Assembly: GCA_031400455.1 (NCBI GenBank)
Contig: JANNPX010000022.1
Coordinates: 10,604 to 74,603, forward strand
Direction of reading: 5' to 3'
DNA from: JANXYW01 sp031400455
Lineage (GTDB): Bacteria; Chloroflexota; Dehalococcoidia; DSTF01; JACRBR01
Length of the DNA: 64,000 bases
Shown here piece after piece: positions 7,835 through 16,220 of the stretch; positions within the stretch are counted from its first letter, which is position 1; each line of letters begins with the position of its first letter. The translations under genes and the position numbers were made by a program. The notes beneath the pieces are model-generated. The model saw only the letters and a list, made by a program, of their open reading frames with translations, had not been told where the DNA came from and ran no database searches.

Positions 7835-9925
7835 CTAGCTCAACGCGCGATAGTACGCCTGCCCCTGGCGGAACTGCGCAACGACGCCGTCGCGGTCGGC
7901 TTCGGACGGGAAGCGCGCCTTCGTCTCTGTGACGGCGATCAGGCGCTCGATCCAGTCGACGAAGTACGCCGCGTCGGCGCGCGCTTCGATCGGGGCGCCG
8001 GCGACGGTTACGTAGATCGGGCTAGTGTGCGCGAAGGCGCCGTCCGGGTCGAGCACGAGTTCGTGCACCGGGCCGCTGGCGCGGAAGGCGATCCAGCAGC
8101 TCTGATCGACATGGAGTTCGTGCGCGAGCTCGACGGCGGATGCGTCGCCGTCGATGGACGAGGCGACGACGACTTCGCCGTTCACGATCAGCTCGATGCG
8201 GTCGAGCGGGACGGCGGAGCCGGCGGCGGCCTCGATGTGGAGGATGTCGCCGGGCCGGGCTGTGATGCTGTCGCCGATCTCGTGGCCGTTGACGCTGAGG
8301 CTGAGCATGGGGCCGTTGCTGACGAAGGTGCGGCCGGCGCGCACGCCGTCGCACCACGACTGCGTCGTGAAGGCGCCGTCGACCCGGACGAAGACGCGGT
8401 CGCCGGCGGGCGGATTGCTGAACTGCTCTCGATCGGCGAAGTTCATGAATGTATCGGTGCCCGCGGTAGCGGCGAGGCGCAGGCCGCAGTTCAGCAGCCG
8501 ATACCAGAGCTTGCACGTCTCGACGGTGTTGCCCGGGTACGACATGACGTCGACCGCATCGATGTGGCCGAGCGCGGCATCGACCGGCAGCTCCTTCGCC
8601 TCTACGCTGAGGCGACGTTGCGGCGAGAAGACGGCGTCGAGATCGCCGCTCTCGAACATCGGGTGTGCGTAGCTGAGCGTGCCGCCAACGCTGCGGCAGT
8701 GCGCGGCCGCATCTGCGTTCGAGGGCAGATCGTGCGCGTGCTCGCTGTTCGGGAAGCCGCTGTAGATTGGCGGCACCAGCTCGTTGATGCCGTACATGCA
8801 CATGTGGCCGTAGAAGTTGTTGCGGTACTCCTCACCCCAGCGCAGGATGTGCGTCTCGCTGCTCAGCTCGTGGTCTCCGCCGCTGAAGTGCCCCGTATCG
8901 TGTACCCAGCCGCTGCCCTGATTCGCGACCATCATGTTGAGGAAGTTCACGTCCTCGGCGCGCTGCACGAGCGCTGCGTCCTCCGCTTCGAGCAGGTACT
9001 CGCCGCCGTAGTGCAGGTGGACGTGCACGTCACCGCTGTACCAGCCGTCGGCCGCCATGTGCGACCAGCGCTTCAGCCGCACGGAGGCGTCCGTCTCACC
9101 GTCGGCGCGAACGGCGACTTCCAGCTCGGCGGCCTCGTACTCGATGCCGCGCACCACGCGCAGCCGCGCGGTACCGCTGACGCGCACCTCGAACATGCCC
9201 TCCGCATGAAAGAACGCGTTGCCGTGATCGTCGCGCCGGATCGTCGCGCCCACCGGCCACGCCGGCCCAACGTCGTCGCGCAGGTAGACGCGTGCCGCTG
9301 TCGGCTGTCCCGTCGCGTCGTCGATGATGCGCATTCGGAGCATGCCCGACGGGCGGCACTCAATCGGCAGATCGATCGTCGCCGGCCGGCCGTCCGCCAC
9401 GACGATCACCGGCAACAAGTACGAGCCGGGGTGCATCGCGCCGGCATCGAACAGCGTCGAGCCGCTGCGCTGCGCTTCGACGAAGCCGCCCAGCCCCTCG
9501 CCGTGCGACTCCGCCGAGAAGCGGACGCCGGCGTCGGTCTTGTTTTCAGCGAGCACCCAGAGCATCAGATGCTCCTCGTCACGCAGCACGATCGGCTCGT
9601 GCATCCGCGTCGGGCGCGCACCCGTCTCGTTGATCTCGACGCGGATGCGCCGCGTCGACGCCGCAGATGCGTACATGGCATCCGTGACGCGCGCGAAGTC
9701 CTCATCGTTCGGGATCGTGCCGCGTTCCGGCCAGACGGCCCGCGCCGCGCCGTTCGCCTCCGTCAGATCGAGATCGAGGCCAAGCGCGGCGCGCAGCTCC
9801 GTCAGCGTCGGGTGCCGGCCCACCTCGATCGCGATGAGTCGCTCGACCATCTCGTGCGGAATCGGCGCACCATCGCGCAGCGACGCGCCGAACGTGCGCG
9901 GACCATTCGGATGGGTATCACTCAT
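7835..9925 (-). CDS. CehA/McbA family metallohydrolase
   Basis: 696 residues. The N-terminal roughly 280 residues look like beta-sandwich domains, followed by a PHP-type metallohydrolase domain beginning GWYSGDVHVHLHYGGEY near residue 295. Downstream are YAHPMFESGDLDAV and a later TAGTDTFM motif, which supply further ligands. This arrangement is that of the CehA/McbA family (carbaryl and related ester/amide hydrolases, many of unknown substrate). No signal peptide is seen. The gene converges with leuB with 9 bp between the stop codons. Substrate unknown. Confidence 0.8.
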   Translation of the reverse strand: MSDTHPNGPRTFGASLRDGAPIPHEMVERLIAIEVGRHPTLTELRAALGLDLDLTEANGAARAVWPERGTIPNDEDFARVTDAMYASAASTRRIRVEINETGARPTRMHEPIVLRDEEHLMLWVLAENKTDAGVRFSAESHGEGLGGFVEAQRSGSTLFDAGAMHPGSYLLPVIVVADGRPATIDLPIECRPSGMLRMRIIDDATGQPTAARVYLRDDVGPAWPVGATIRRDDHGNAFFHAEGMFEVRVSGTARLRVVRGIEYEAAELEVAVRADGETDASVRLKRWSHMAADGWYSGDVHVHLHYGGEYLLEAEDAALVQRAEDVNFLNMMVANQGSGWVHDTGHFSGGDHELSSETHILRWGEEYRNNFYGHMCMYGINELVPPIYSGFPNSEHAHDLPSNADAAAHCRSVGGTLSYAHPMFESGDLDAVFSPQRRLSVEAKELPVDAALGHIDAVDVMSYPGNTVETCKLWYRLLNCGLRLAATAGTDTFMNFADREQFSNPPAGDRVFVRVDGAFTTQSWCDGVRAGRTFVSNGPMLSLSVNGHEIGDSITARPGDILHIEAAAGSAVPLDRIELIVNGEVVVASSIDGDASAVELAHELHVDQSCWIAFRASGPVHELVLDPDGAFAHTSPIYVTVAGAPIEARADAAYFVDWIERLIAVTETKARFPSEADRDGVVAQFRQGQAYYRALS

Positions 9926-9958
9926 GGCGATAGCGTAGCGCGTTCATCTCGAGCGATC

Positions 9959-10849
9959 CTACGCGTCGCGCCAGAGCGGCGATGATGCCTTCATCAGGCG
10001 AAGCATCATGATCATCGAAGCGACGTCACGACCGCCGCCGGGTTCGCGCATGACGCTCTCGTACCAGACATACTCCGACTTTGGCGTGTCTCCGACGGCG
10101 AGGATCGTACCGGTCACCTCGTAGTGTCGGTCAACGAACATCGGACCGTTGATGTAGCGCACTTCGATCGCGCCGAAGAGGCCAACGGCCTTGCCGCGTA
10201 TGAGGCGCAGCGCTCCTTCGATCGGCCGCATGGTGTGGACGACGAGCCCCGGGTTCGCGATCGGACCGCCCCACGGCGACGCGTCCTCATACCACGGTAG
10301 CGGTTCGGTGACGACACGCTGTCGCGCCGCGGCGACATTACGCTCGAGCCGTGTCGGCACGGGCCCGGCCGTCGCTCCCGCCTGCAAGTGCGACAGCATC
10401 CGCAGTTCGCCCTGGGTGCGCGGCTCGGCGATCTTCGTGCGAAGCCGCGACGGCTCGGCAGGCGCGCCGACCAACGCCGTGCCCTCGAGCACCTGCACCC
10501 CGTGCCCATCCTCCATCCAGACGTCGACTTGCGCATCCGCCGCGCCGACGGCGGGCGTACGCACGAACCCGCGTACGGGCTCGCTATCAATGGTGGCGTT
10601 TCGAAAGTACGTCGACAGACTGCCCGTCTCGAACCAGCGCTGGCCGAACGCGCGCAGCATCAGAGGCGGGAACTGCTCCATGTGGATCGACCCGGCAATC
10701 GTCCCGCCACGGAAGCCGAGCGGCTTCGCGGTCGCATCGTCGTGGATGCTGCCGCGTTCGTTCGCCGACGTGTTCCGCGGATGCCGCCATGGACCGATGA
10801 GTACGCCGTCCTGTTCGATGATGCCTTCGGTCGTCGCTTCCGTGGTCAT
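9959..10849 (-). CDS. Hypothetical protein, possible double hot-dog (MaoC-like) fold
   Basis: 296 residues, cytosolic. The segment FRGGTIAGSIHMEQFPP near residue 45 and a C-terminal strand VRYINGPMFVDRHYEVTGTI resemble the substrate-channel helix and beta strands of MaoC/hot-dog dehydratase or thioesterase proteins. Two such halves would fit the length. The catalytic Asp/His pair of hydratases is not obvious, so function is left open. It is 33 bp from the CehA-like gene on the same strand and probably precedes it in a two-gene unit. Confidence 0.6.
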   Translation of the reverse strand: MTTEATTEGIIEQDGVLIGPWRHPRNTSANERGSIHDDATAKPLGFRGGTIAGSIHMEQFPPLMLRAFGQRWFETGSLSTYFRNATIDSEPVRGFVRTPAVGAADAQVDVWMEDGHGVQVLEGTALVGAPAEPSRLRTKIAEPRTQGELRMLSHLQAGATAGPVPTRLERNVAAARQRVVTEPLPWYEDASPWGGPIANPGLVVHTMRPIEGALRLIRGKAVGLFGAIEVRYINGPMFVDRHYEVTGTILAVGDTPKSEYVWYESVMREPGGGRDVASMIMMLRLMKASSPLWRDA

Positions 10850-11034
10850 GGCGCTCTCCTCCGATCGAATGCGTCAGGAGTGCAATTGTACGCCTTGCCG
10901 GGCGGGATTTCACCACCTGTAGCGGGTGGACATGCCCGCTTCCGGCTCCCCTCGCGGCTCTGCTAGCATTTGTACAGCGCATTCTTTCCTATCTCGCGCG
11001 ATCCTGAGGCTCAGATGGGGCGGTATCCTTAGCG

Positions 11035-11634
11035 GTGACTATCGAACAGATACGCGACGTTGCGAAGCTGACCGGGCCTGTTGACCTGGAGCGGATTCAG
11101 CGCGCCACGCGAGAACTCATAGAGGCGATCGGCGAAGACCCGGAGCGCGAGGGCCTGCTCGGCACCCCCGAGCGGGTCGCCCGCATGTACGCCGAGCTCT
11201 TCGAGGGTCTGCGCATTGACCCTGCCAAGCTCCTGAGCGTCGGCTTCGAGGTGGGGCACGACGAGATGGTGATCCTGAAGGACATCCCGTTCTACAGCGT
11301 CTGCGAGCATCACTTCATGCCCTTCCACGGCGTCGCGGCGGTTGGCTACATCCCCGATGGACGCGTCGTCGGGCTCAGCAAGCTCGCCCGCCTCGTCGAC
11401 GCCTACGCGCGCCGCCCCCAGATTCAGGAGCAACTCACGAGCCAGATCGCGGACACGCTGATGGAGGCGCTGCAGCCCGATGGCGTGGCGGTCGTCATCG
11501 AAGCGGAGCACCTGTGCATGACGGCGCGCGGCGCGAAGAAGCCGGGGAGCCGCATGGTGACGTCGGCGACGCGCGGCACGTTCCGCAAGAACGACGTGAC
11601 GCGCGCCGAATTCCTCTCGCTGGTGCGCGGCTGA
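11035..11634 (+). CDS. folE: GTP cyclohydrolase I
   Basis: 199 residues; converts GTP to dihydroneopterin triphosphate, the first step of tetrahydrofolate synthesis. The zinc ligands Cys90 and His93 (SVCEHHFMPFHG) and Cys161 (EHLCMTARG) are present, as are LARLVDAYARRPQIQE and the late GSRMVTSATRG. Start is GTG at 11035; no better upstream start exists. The stop TGA shares its last base with the ATG of the next gene (TGATG), so folE and the acyltransferase gene are translationally coupled. Confidence 0.96.
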   Translation: MTIEQIRDVAKLTGPVDLERIQRATRELIEAIGEDPEREGLLGTPERVARMYAELFEGLRIDPAKLLSVGFEVGHDEMVILKDIPFYSVCEHHFMPFHGVAAVGYIPDGRVVGLSKLARLVDAYARRPQIQEQLTSQIADTLMEALQPDGVAVVIEAEHLCMTARGAKKPGSRMVTSATRGTFRKNDVTRAEFLSLVRG

Positions 11635-12623
11635 TGGCGGAACTGACGGTCCACAATGAGCAGTTCGACCGCGTGCGCGGCGAGTGGGACGGGCTGATCG
11701 CCCAGACCCCCAATGCCATCCCATTCGCCACCTCGACGTGGCAGCGCGTCTGGCTCGACCACTTCCAGGCCGGCCGCGATCTGAAAGTGCTGACGGCGCG
11801 CGATGGCGAGCGGCTGGTCGGCGTGGCGCCGTTCATCTGCGACGGCGACCGTGCCGAGTTCGTCGGGCACTATTCGATCTGCGACTACATGGACGCCGTC
11901 GTTACGCCGGGGTTGAAAGATGCATTCTTCACATCGATTCTCGGCGCGCTGGCAGACGCCGGCGCGAAGACCATCGACCTGCGCGGCCTGCGCGACTCCT
12001 CTCCGACGCTCGCGGGCATGACGGCGGCGGCGGCGGCACTGGGGTACACCGCCGCACGCGAGGATGAGGCGCTCTCTCCGGCGGTGCAGTTGCCCGGCAC
12101 CTGGGATGAGTACCTGAACACGCTGTCGAAGAAAGACCGGCACGAGCTGCGCCGAAAGCTGCGCAGGCTCGATTCCGCCGGCGGTGACGTCGTGCTCAAA
12201 GTCGTGACCGAGCCTGCCGAAGCCGCGACCGAGCTGGACACGCTCTTCCGCCTGATGCGCATCAGTTCGCATCACAAGGAAGAGTTCCTCGACCGCCCCG
12301 GCATGGAGGCCTTCTTCCGCGAGATGACGGCGACGATGGCAGCCGAGGGCATGCTGCGCTTCTACTTCTTGACGTTCGACGGCGAGGCCGTGGCGTCGGT
12401 GCTGAACTTCGATCTGGGAGGCCAGCTGTACATGTACAATAGTGGCTACGACCCCGCGTATTCGCACTATGCGGTCGGACTCATGTCGAAGACCCTGCTG
12501 ATCAAGGACGCCATCGAGAACGGCCGCCACTGCGTCGATTTCCTGCGCGGCGACGAAAACTACAAGTACGACCTCGGCGGCAAGGATCAGCAGGTCTACC
12601 GGCTGTTGCTGACGAAGGCGTAA
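11634..12623 (+). CDS. CelD/BioF2-like GNAT-fold acetyltransferase
   Basis: 329 residues from the ATG that overlaps the folE stop. A longer in-frame extension inside folE is spurious. The protein matches the CelD/BioF2 class with duplicated GNAT folds. The N half has PFATSTWQRVWLDHF; the centre has SKKDRHELRRKLRR; the C half has MLRFYFLTFDGEAVASVLNF, YMYNSGYDPAY and VDFLRGDENYKYDLGG. These motifs also occur in FemX-like and cellulose/exopolysaccharide-associated acyltransferases. Cytosolic. The following gene is a glycosyltransferase, so surface polysaccharide or glycolipid modification is plausible. Confidence 0.8.
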   Translation: MAELTVHNEQFDRVRGEWDGLIAQTPNAIPFATSTWQRVWLDHFQAGRDLKVLTARDGERLVGVAPFICDGDRAEFVGHYSICDYMDAVVTPGLKDAFFTSILGALADAGAKTIDLRGLRDSSPTLAGMTAAAAALGYTAAREDEALSPAVQLPGTWDEYLNTLSKKDRHELRRKLRRLDSAGGDVVLKVVTEPAEAATELDTLFRLMRISSHHKEEFLDRPGMEAFFREMTATMAAEGMLRFYFLTFDGEAVASVLNFDLGGQLYMYNSGYDPAYSHYAVGLMSKTLLIKDAIENGRHCVDFLRGDENYKYDLGGKDQQVYRLLLTKA

Positions 12624-12628
12624 TTAAG

Positions 12629-12665
12629 CTCCCCTTCCCTCGCGGGGAGGGGCCGGGGGTTAGGG
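12629..12665. repeat. REP-like inverted repeat between acyltransferase and glycosyltransferase
   Basis: CTCCCC and GGGGAG arms flank TTCCCTCGC, followed by a G-rich tail GGGGCCGGGGGTTAGGG. This is the arrangement of a common type of dispersed intergenic repeat. It ends one or two bases before the GTG of the next gene, so any hairpin would sit on its ribosome binding site. Confidence 0.5.
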
Positions 12666-12666
12666 C

Positions 12667-13938
12667 GTGACATCCACGTACGAACCATCGATAGCGAAGC
12701 GAGGCGCTGGCAACCCGCGCCGCATCGCTGTGCTGTGCGTACACACGTCCCCGCTGGCGCCGCTGGGCGGCCGTGAATCGGGCGGCATGAACGTCTACGT
12801 GCGCGAACTGTGCCAGGCGATGGGCGCGCGCGGCTACGTCGTCGACGTCTTCACGCGCCGCGCGTCCGCTGAGTCGCCCGAGATCCAGCCCTTCGGCCCC
12901 AACGCCCGCGTCATCAGCATCGATGCCGGACCGGCAGAGGGCGTCGAGAAGGGCGCAATCGCCGGCAGCCTCGACGAATTCGAGTCGAACATGCTGTCGT
13001 TCGTCGCTCGGGAGAGCGTGGCGTACGACATGATCCACAGCCACTACTGGATGTCCGGCGTCGTAGCGATTAACCTCGCCGCGCGCTGGGGCGTCCCGCA
13101 CGTCGCGATGTTCCATACTCTCGGCGAAGTGAAGAATCGCGCCCGCGCGACGGAGCACGAGCCGGCGTCGCGCATCGAGGCGGAGCGGCGCATTGCGACG
13201 ACCGCCGACCGCATCGTCGTCGCGAGCGCGCACGAGCAGCACCTCTTGACGGCGCTGTACGGCGCGGACGCCGCGCGCATCACCATCGTGCCGTGCGGCA
13301 TCGACCTCGAGCTGTTCACGCCGATGGAGAAGGAAGTCGCGCGCCACAAGCTGGGGCTGAAGGACGGCGAGCGTGTCATCCTCTTCGTTGGGCGCATCGA
13401 GCCGCTGAAAGGCATCGACATCCTGATCAGCGCCGCGGCTCAGCTCCACGAAGACGAGAATTTTATCGTGCTGATCGTCGGCGGCGACTCCCGCGCATCG
13501 AGCGAAATTGCGCAGTTGAAGGCGCAGGCCGAGAAGCTCGGCGTCGACCATCACATCGCCTTCGTCGGCGCCGTCGAGCACAGCCAGCTCCCGCTGTACT
13601 ACAACGCCGCCGACGTCTGCGTCGTGCCGTCGTACTACGAGAGCTTCGGGCTGGTGGCGGTTGAGTCGATGGCGTGCGGCACACCCGTCGTCGCGTCGCG
13701 CGTCGGCGGTCTGACGACGACAGTGCAGGACGGCGAGACCGGCTACCTCATCCCGTGGCGCTGCCCGGAGCCGTTCGCCGAACGGCTCGAGCTGCTGCTG
13801 GACAACGACGAACTCCGCGCATCCTTCGGCCGCGCGGGCCGGCTCGCCGTCGAGCGCTTCCGCTGGGCGAATGTCGCGGACGCCGTCGGCGCGCTGTATG
13901 AGTCGCTGCTGGCGGAGCCGGCTCATCCCACGGCGTAG
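12667..13938 (+). CDS. Group 4 glycosyltransferase (MshA/sucrose-synthase-like)
   Basis: 423 residues. The N-terminal Rossmann domain contains the donor loop GGRESGGMNVYVREL. The C-terminal domain contains FVGRIEPLKGIDILI and the E-x7-E motif in PSYYESFGLVAVESMACG, which retains the nucleotide sugar. The closest architecture is that of GT4 enzymes such as MshA, but no other mycothiol gene is near, so the acceptor is unknown. Start is GTG at 12667, immediately after a REP-like hairpin. Cytosolic, membrane-peripheral by family. Confidence 0.85.
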   Translation: MTSTYEPSIAKRGAGNPRRIAVLCVHTSPLAPLGGRESGGMNVYVRELCQAMGARGYVVDVFTRRASAESPEIQPFGPNARVISIDAGPAEGVEKGAIAGSLDEFESNMLSFVARESVAYDMIHSHYWMSGVVAINLAARWGVPHVAMFHTLGEVKNRARATEHEPASRIEAERRIATTADRIVVASAHEQHLLTALYGADAARITIVPCGIDLELFTPMEKEVARHKLGLKDGERVILFVGRIEPLKGIDILISAAAQLHEDENFIVLIVGGDSRASSEIAQLKAQAEKLGVDHHIAFVGAVEHSQLPLYYNAADVCVVPSYYESFGLVAVESMACGTPVVASRVGGLTTTVQDGETGYLIPWRCPEPFAERLELLLDNDELRASFGRAGRLAVERFRWANVADAVGALYESLLAEPAHPTA

Positions 13939-14019
13939 GTCCAGCTGTTTGTGCACACCGAGCATGCCGGCGCGCACCCCGCTGGAGTCGCCGCCTTCCT
14001 CGCGGTAACCTCCGGGCAC

Positions 14020-15396
14020 ATGGTGACACCGACCGACATCACGCCGTACATCGATGCGCATCTCGACGAGTCGATCGCGCTCCTCGGGGAGTATGTGCGG
14101 CTGGCGTCCGTGAGCGCCGAGAAGCGCGCGATCCCGGAAACAGCGGCGTTCGTGAAGTCGATGCTCGAGGGCATCGGCGCCACGGCGGAAGTCATCGAAA
14201 AAGAGGCGCCCGGACATCCGGTTGTCGTGGGCGAGCTGCCAGGCGATTCGCCGTACACGCTGCTCCTCTACAACCATTACGATGTGCAGCCGCCCGAGCC
14301 GCTGGAGCTGTGGAAATCACCCCCGTTCGAGATGACGCGCCACCGCGACATGCTCTTCGGGCGCGGCATCAGCGACGACAAGGGCGAACTGATCGCCCGG
14401 CTGATGGCGATCCGCGCGCTGCAGGATGCGCATGGCGGGACGCTCCCGGTGACGATCAAGTTCCTCATCGAGGGCGACGAGGAGATCGGCAGCGCGAAGC
14501 TGCTGGAGTTCATGGAGGCGCACCGCGAGCGGCTGTCCGCCGATGTCGCGCTCGAAGAGGGCGGCGGCGTCAACATGGCGGGCACGCCGGAGGTCGTACT
14601 CGGCGTGAAAGGCGTGCTGCACGCCGAGTTGCGCGTGCGCACCGCGAACACCGACATTCATTCGTCGATGGGCGGCGTCGTGCCGAACGCGGCGTGGCGC
14701 ATGGTGCACGCGCTCGCATCGATCAAAGACGCCGACGACAACGTACTGGTGCCCGGATTCTACGACGCCGTGCGCCCTCCGACAGCCGCAGAGGACGAAC
14801 TGCTGCGGGCGATCCCGTCCGAAGACGAGACGGTCTTGCGCGGCCTCGGCCTGCGGGCGCTCAACCAGGGCGTACGCGGGTACGACTACCAGCGGCGACT
14901 CCTGTTCTGGCCGGCCTGCAACATCGACGGGATCGGAGCCGGCTATCAGGGCGCGGGCAGCAAGACGGTTGTGCCGGCGCAGGCGATGGCCAAGCTCGAT
15001 ATCCGCCTCGTGCCAGATCAGGAACCGGACGATATCCTCGAAAAGCTGCGCCGCCATCTTGTTGCAAGCGGCTTCGACGACATCGAGGTCGAGTCCGATG
15101 AGGGTGAGTACCCGGCGCGTTCAGACGTGACGCACCCATTCGTGGATGTCGTCCGGTCGGCCGCCCGCGACGTATACGGCGTCGAACCAATCGTGCTCCC
15201 CAACTCTCCCGGCACGCAGCCGCTACACCCGATCATGCGGACGCTGGGTGTGCCGATCGCCTCTGCGGGCCTCGCCTATCCGGGCGCGCGCGTGCACGCC
15301 CCGAACGAGAACATCCGCATCCCGGACTTCGTCCTCGCTGTGCGGCACGTGGCGGCAATCATCGAGCGGCTGGGGGAGCCGGCGGCGCGGCTCTAG
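14020..15396 (+). CDS. M20 family dipeptidase/metallopeptidase
   Basis: 458 residues from the ATG at 14020. An in-frame GTG at 13951 would add 23 residues not typical of the family. Zinc-binding motifs of M20 enzymes appear in order: NHYDVQPPEP, FGRGISDDKG, the catalytic EGDEEIGS, LEEGG and the late His in HAPNENIR. The middle segment LRVRTANTDIHSSMGG starts the dimerisation domain. It likely cleaves dipeptides or N-acyl amino acids in the cytosol. It is last in the folE-led run of co-directional genes. Confidence 0.9.
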   Translation: MVTPTDITPYIDAHLDESIALLGEYVRLASVSAEKRAIPETAAFVKSMLEGIGATAEVIEKEAPGHPVVVGELPGDSPYTLLLYNHYDVQPPEPLELWKSPPFEMTRHRDMLFGRGISDDKGELIARLMAIRALQDAHGGTLPVTIKFLIEGDEEIGSAKLLEFMEAHRERLSADVALEEGGGVNMAGTPEVVLGVKGVLHAELRVRTANTDIHSSMGGVVPNAAWRMVHALASIKDADDNVLVPGFYDAVRPPTAAEDELLRAIPSEDETVLRGLGLRALNQGVRGYDYQRRLLFWPACNIDGIGAGYQGAGSKTVVPAQAMAKLDIRLVPDQEPDDILEKLRRHLVASGFDDIEVESDEGEYPARSDVTHPFVDVVRSAARDVYGVEPIVLPNSPGTQPLHPIMRTLGVPIASAGLAYPGARVHAPNENIRIPDFVLAVRHVAAIIERLGEPAARL

Positions 15397-15460
15397 GCGC
15401 GCACAAGCTCGACGGCCCGAGAAGCTGCCAACAACGGCCCGAAGCTGTTCCCGCAGCGTG

Positions 15461-15490
15461 TTGATCGCCTGCCAGTCGAGCCGATATACT
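15461..15490 (+). promoter_or_regulatory. Sigma-70-type promoter for the A-type Fe-S protein gene
   Basis: TTGATC at 15461-15466 and TATACT at 15485-15490 are separated by 18 bp, about 75 bp before the start codon at 15564. The hexamers match 4/6 and 5/6 of consensus. Confidence 0.5.
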
Positions 15491-15563
15491 CACAGTGCGC
15501 TGTATTAATTCGCCCAAAAGTGCCGCTTTCAGCTTCGAGGCTGGCGGCCGGAAGGAGACCAGC

Positions 15564-15941
15564 ATGGTCCAGGAAGTCGAATCCATCGTAACGATCACCG
15601 AGAAGGCCGCGGAGAAGGCTGCCGCGCTGCTCAAGGACCGTGGCATCGAGGACGGCGCGCTGCGTGTATTCGTCGTCGGCGGGGGCTGCTCCGGCTACCA
15701 GTACGGCATGGCCATCGCGCAGGGCCGCGAAGAGGGCGACATCGTCATCGAGCAGAGCGGCGTGACCCTGCTGGTCGATGCCGAGAGCGCGCCACTGATG
15801 CGCGGCGCTGAGGTCGATTACGTCGATGACCTGATGAAGTCTGGTTTCACGATCTTCAACCCGAACGCCACCAAGAGCTGCGCCTGCGGCTCCAGCTTCC
15901 AGACCGCCGAGGGCGGCGGGCAGGCGAAGAGCTGCTGTTAA
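15564..15941 (+). CDS. erpA: A-type iron-sulfur cluster insertion protein
   Basis: 125 residues. An IscA/ErpA/SufA-family protein with the three conserved Cys: one in GGGCSGYQYGM and two in the C-terminal CACGSSF motif. These bind or transfer an Fe-S cluster to apo-proteins. The start at 15564 follows a good GAAGGAGA ribosome binding site; an in-frame extension to 15495 is not needed. It is monocistronic, with its own promoter and a strong terminator. The symbol is chosen by resemblance; iscA or sufA would be equally defensible. Confidence 0.85.
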   Translation: MVQEVESIVTITEKAAEKAAALLKDRGIEDGALRVFVVGGGCSGYQYGMAIAQGREEGDIVIEQSGVTLLVDAESAPLMRGAEVDYVDDLMKSGFTIFNPNATKSCACGSSFQTAEGGGQAKSCC

Positions 15942-15967
15942 CCGCAGCGCCACATAGCGATACCGCG

Positions 15968-15995
15968 AGGGCCTCGAACATCGAGGCCCTTTCTG
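15968..15995 (+). terminator. Rho-independent terminator after the A-type Fe-S gene
   Basis: A perfect 10-bp stem AGGGCCTCGA / TCGAGGCCCT with an ACA loop (15968-15990), followed by TTTCTGTT. Confidence 0.85.
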
Positions 15996-16025
15996 TTCGT
16001 CCGATACGGGATGGCGTGCCCACAC

Positions 16026-16051
16026 GGGCGGACACACGGGTCCGCCCCTAC
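16026..16051. repeat. REP-like palindrome (GGGCGGAC...GTCCGCCC family)
   Basis: Arms GGGCGGAC and GTCCGCCC around a short centre, ending CCCCTAC. Same family as the elements around the transposase at 18.6-19.3 kb. Confidence 0.75.
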
Positions 16052-16220
16052 CGCGCTGCCCGATCCGGGCGGACCTCGGTGATGCGCCTACGCATGGCGC
16101 CGCGCCCGCCGTGCGCAATACACCGATCTTCCTCCGCGCACTCCCGCACGCCTGGAAACGCCGGGTGCCAGCACCTTCCTCACGCATCACGCGGAGGGCG
16201 ATACCCACGGGAGGAGCAAG

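Noticed and set aside
8027..9985. 652-residue plus-strand ORF opposite the CehA-like gene
   Set aside because: A long open antisense frame from high-GC codon bias; composition is extreme and no domain is recognisable.
12667..13938. MshA and mycothiol synthesis
   Set aside because: Only the general GT4 class is supported; no mshB, mshC or mshD is near.
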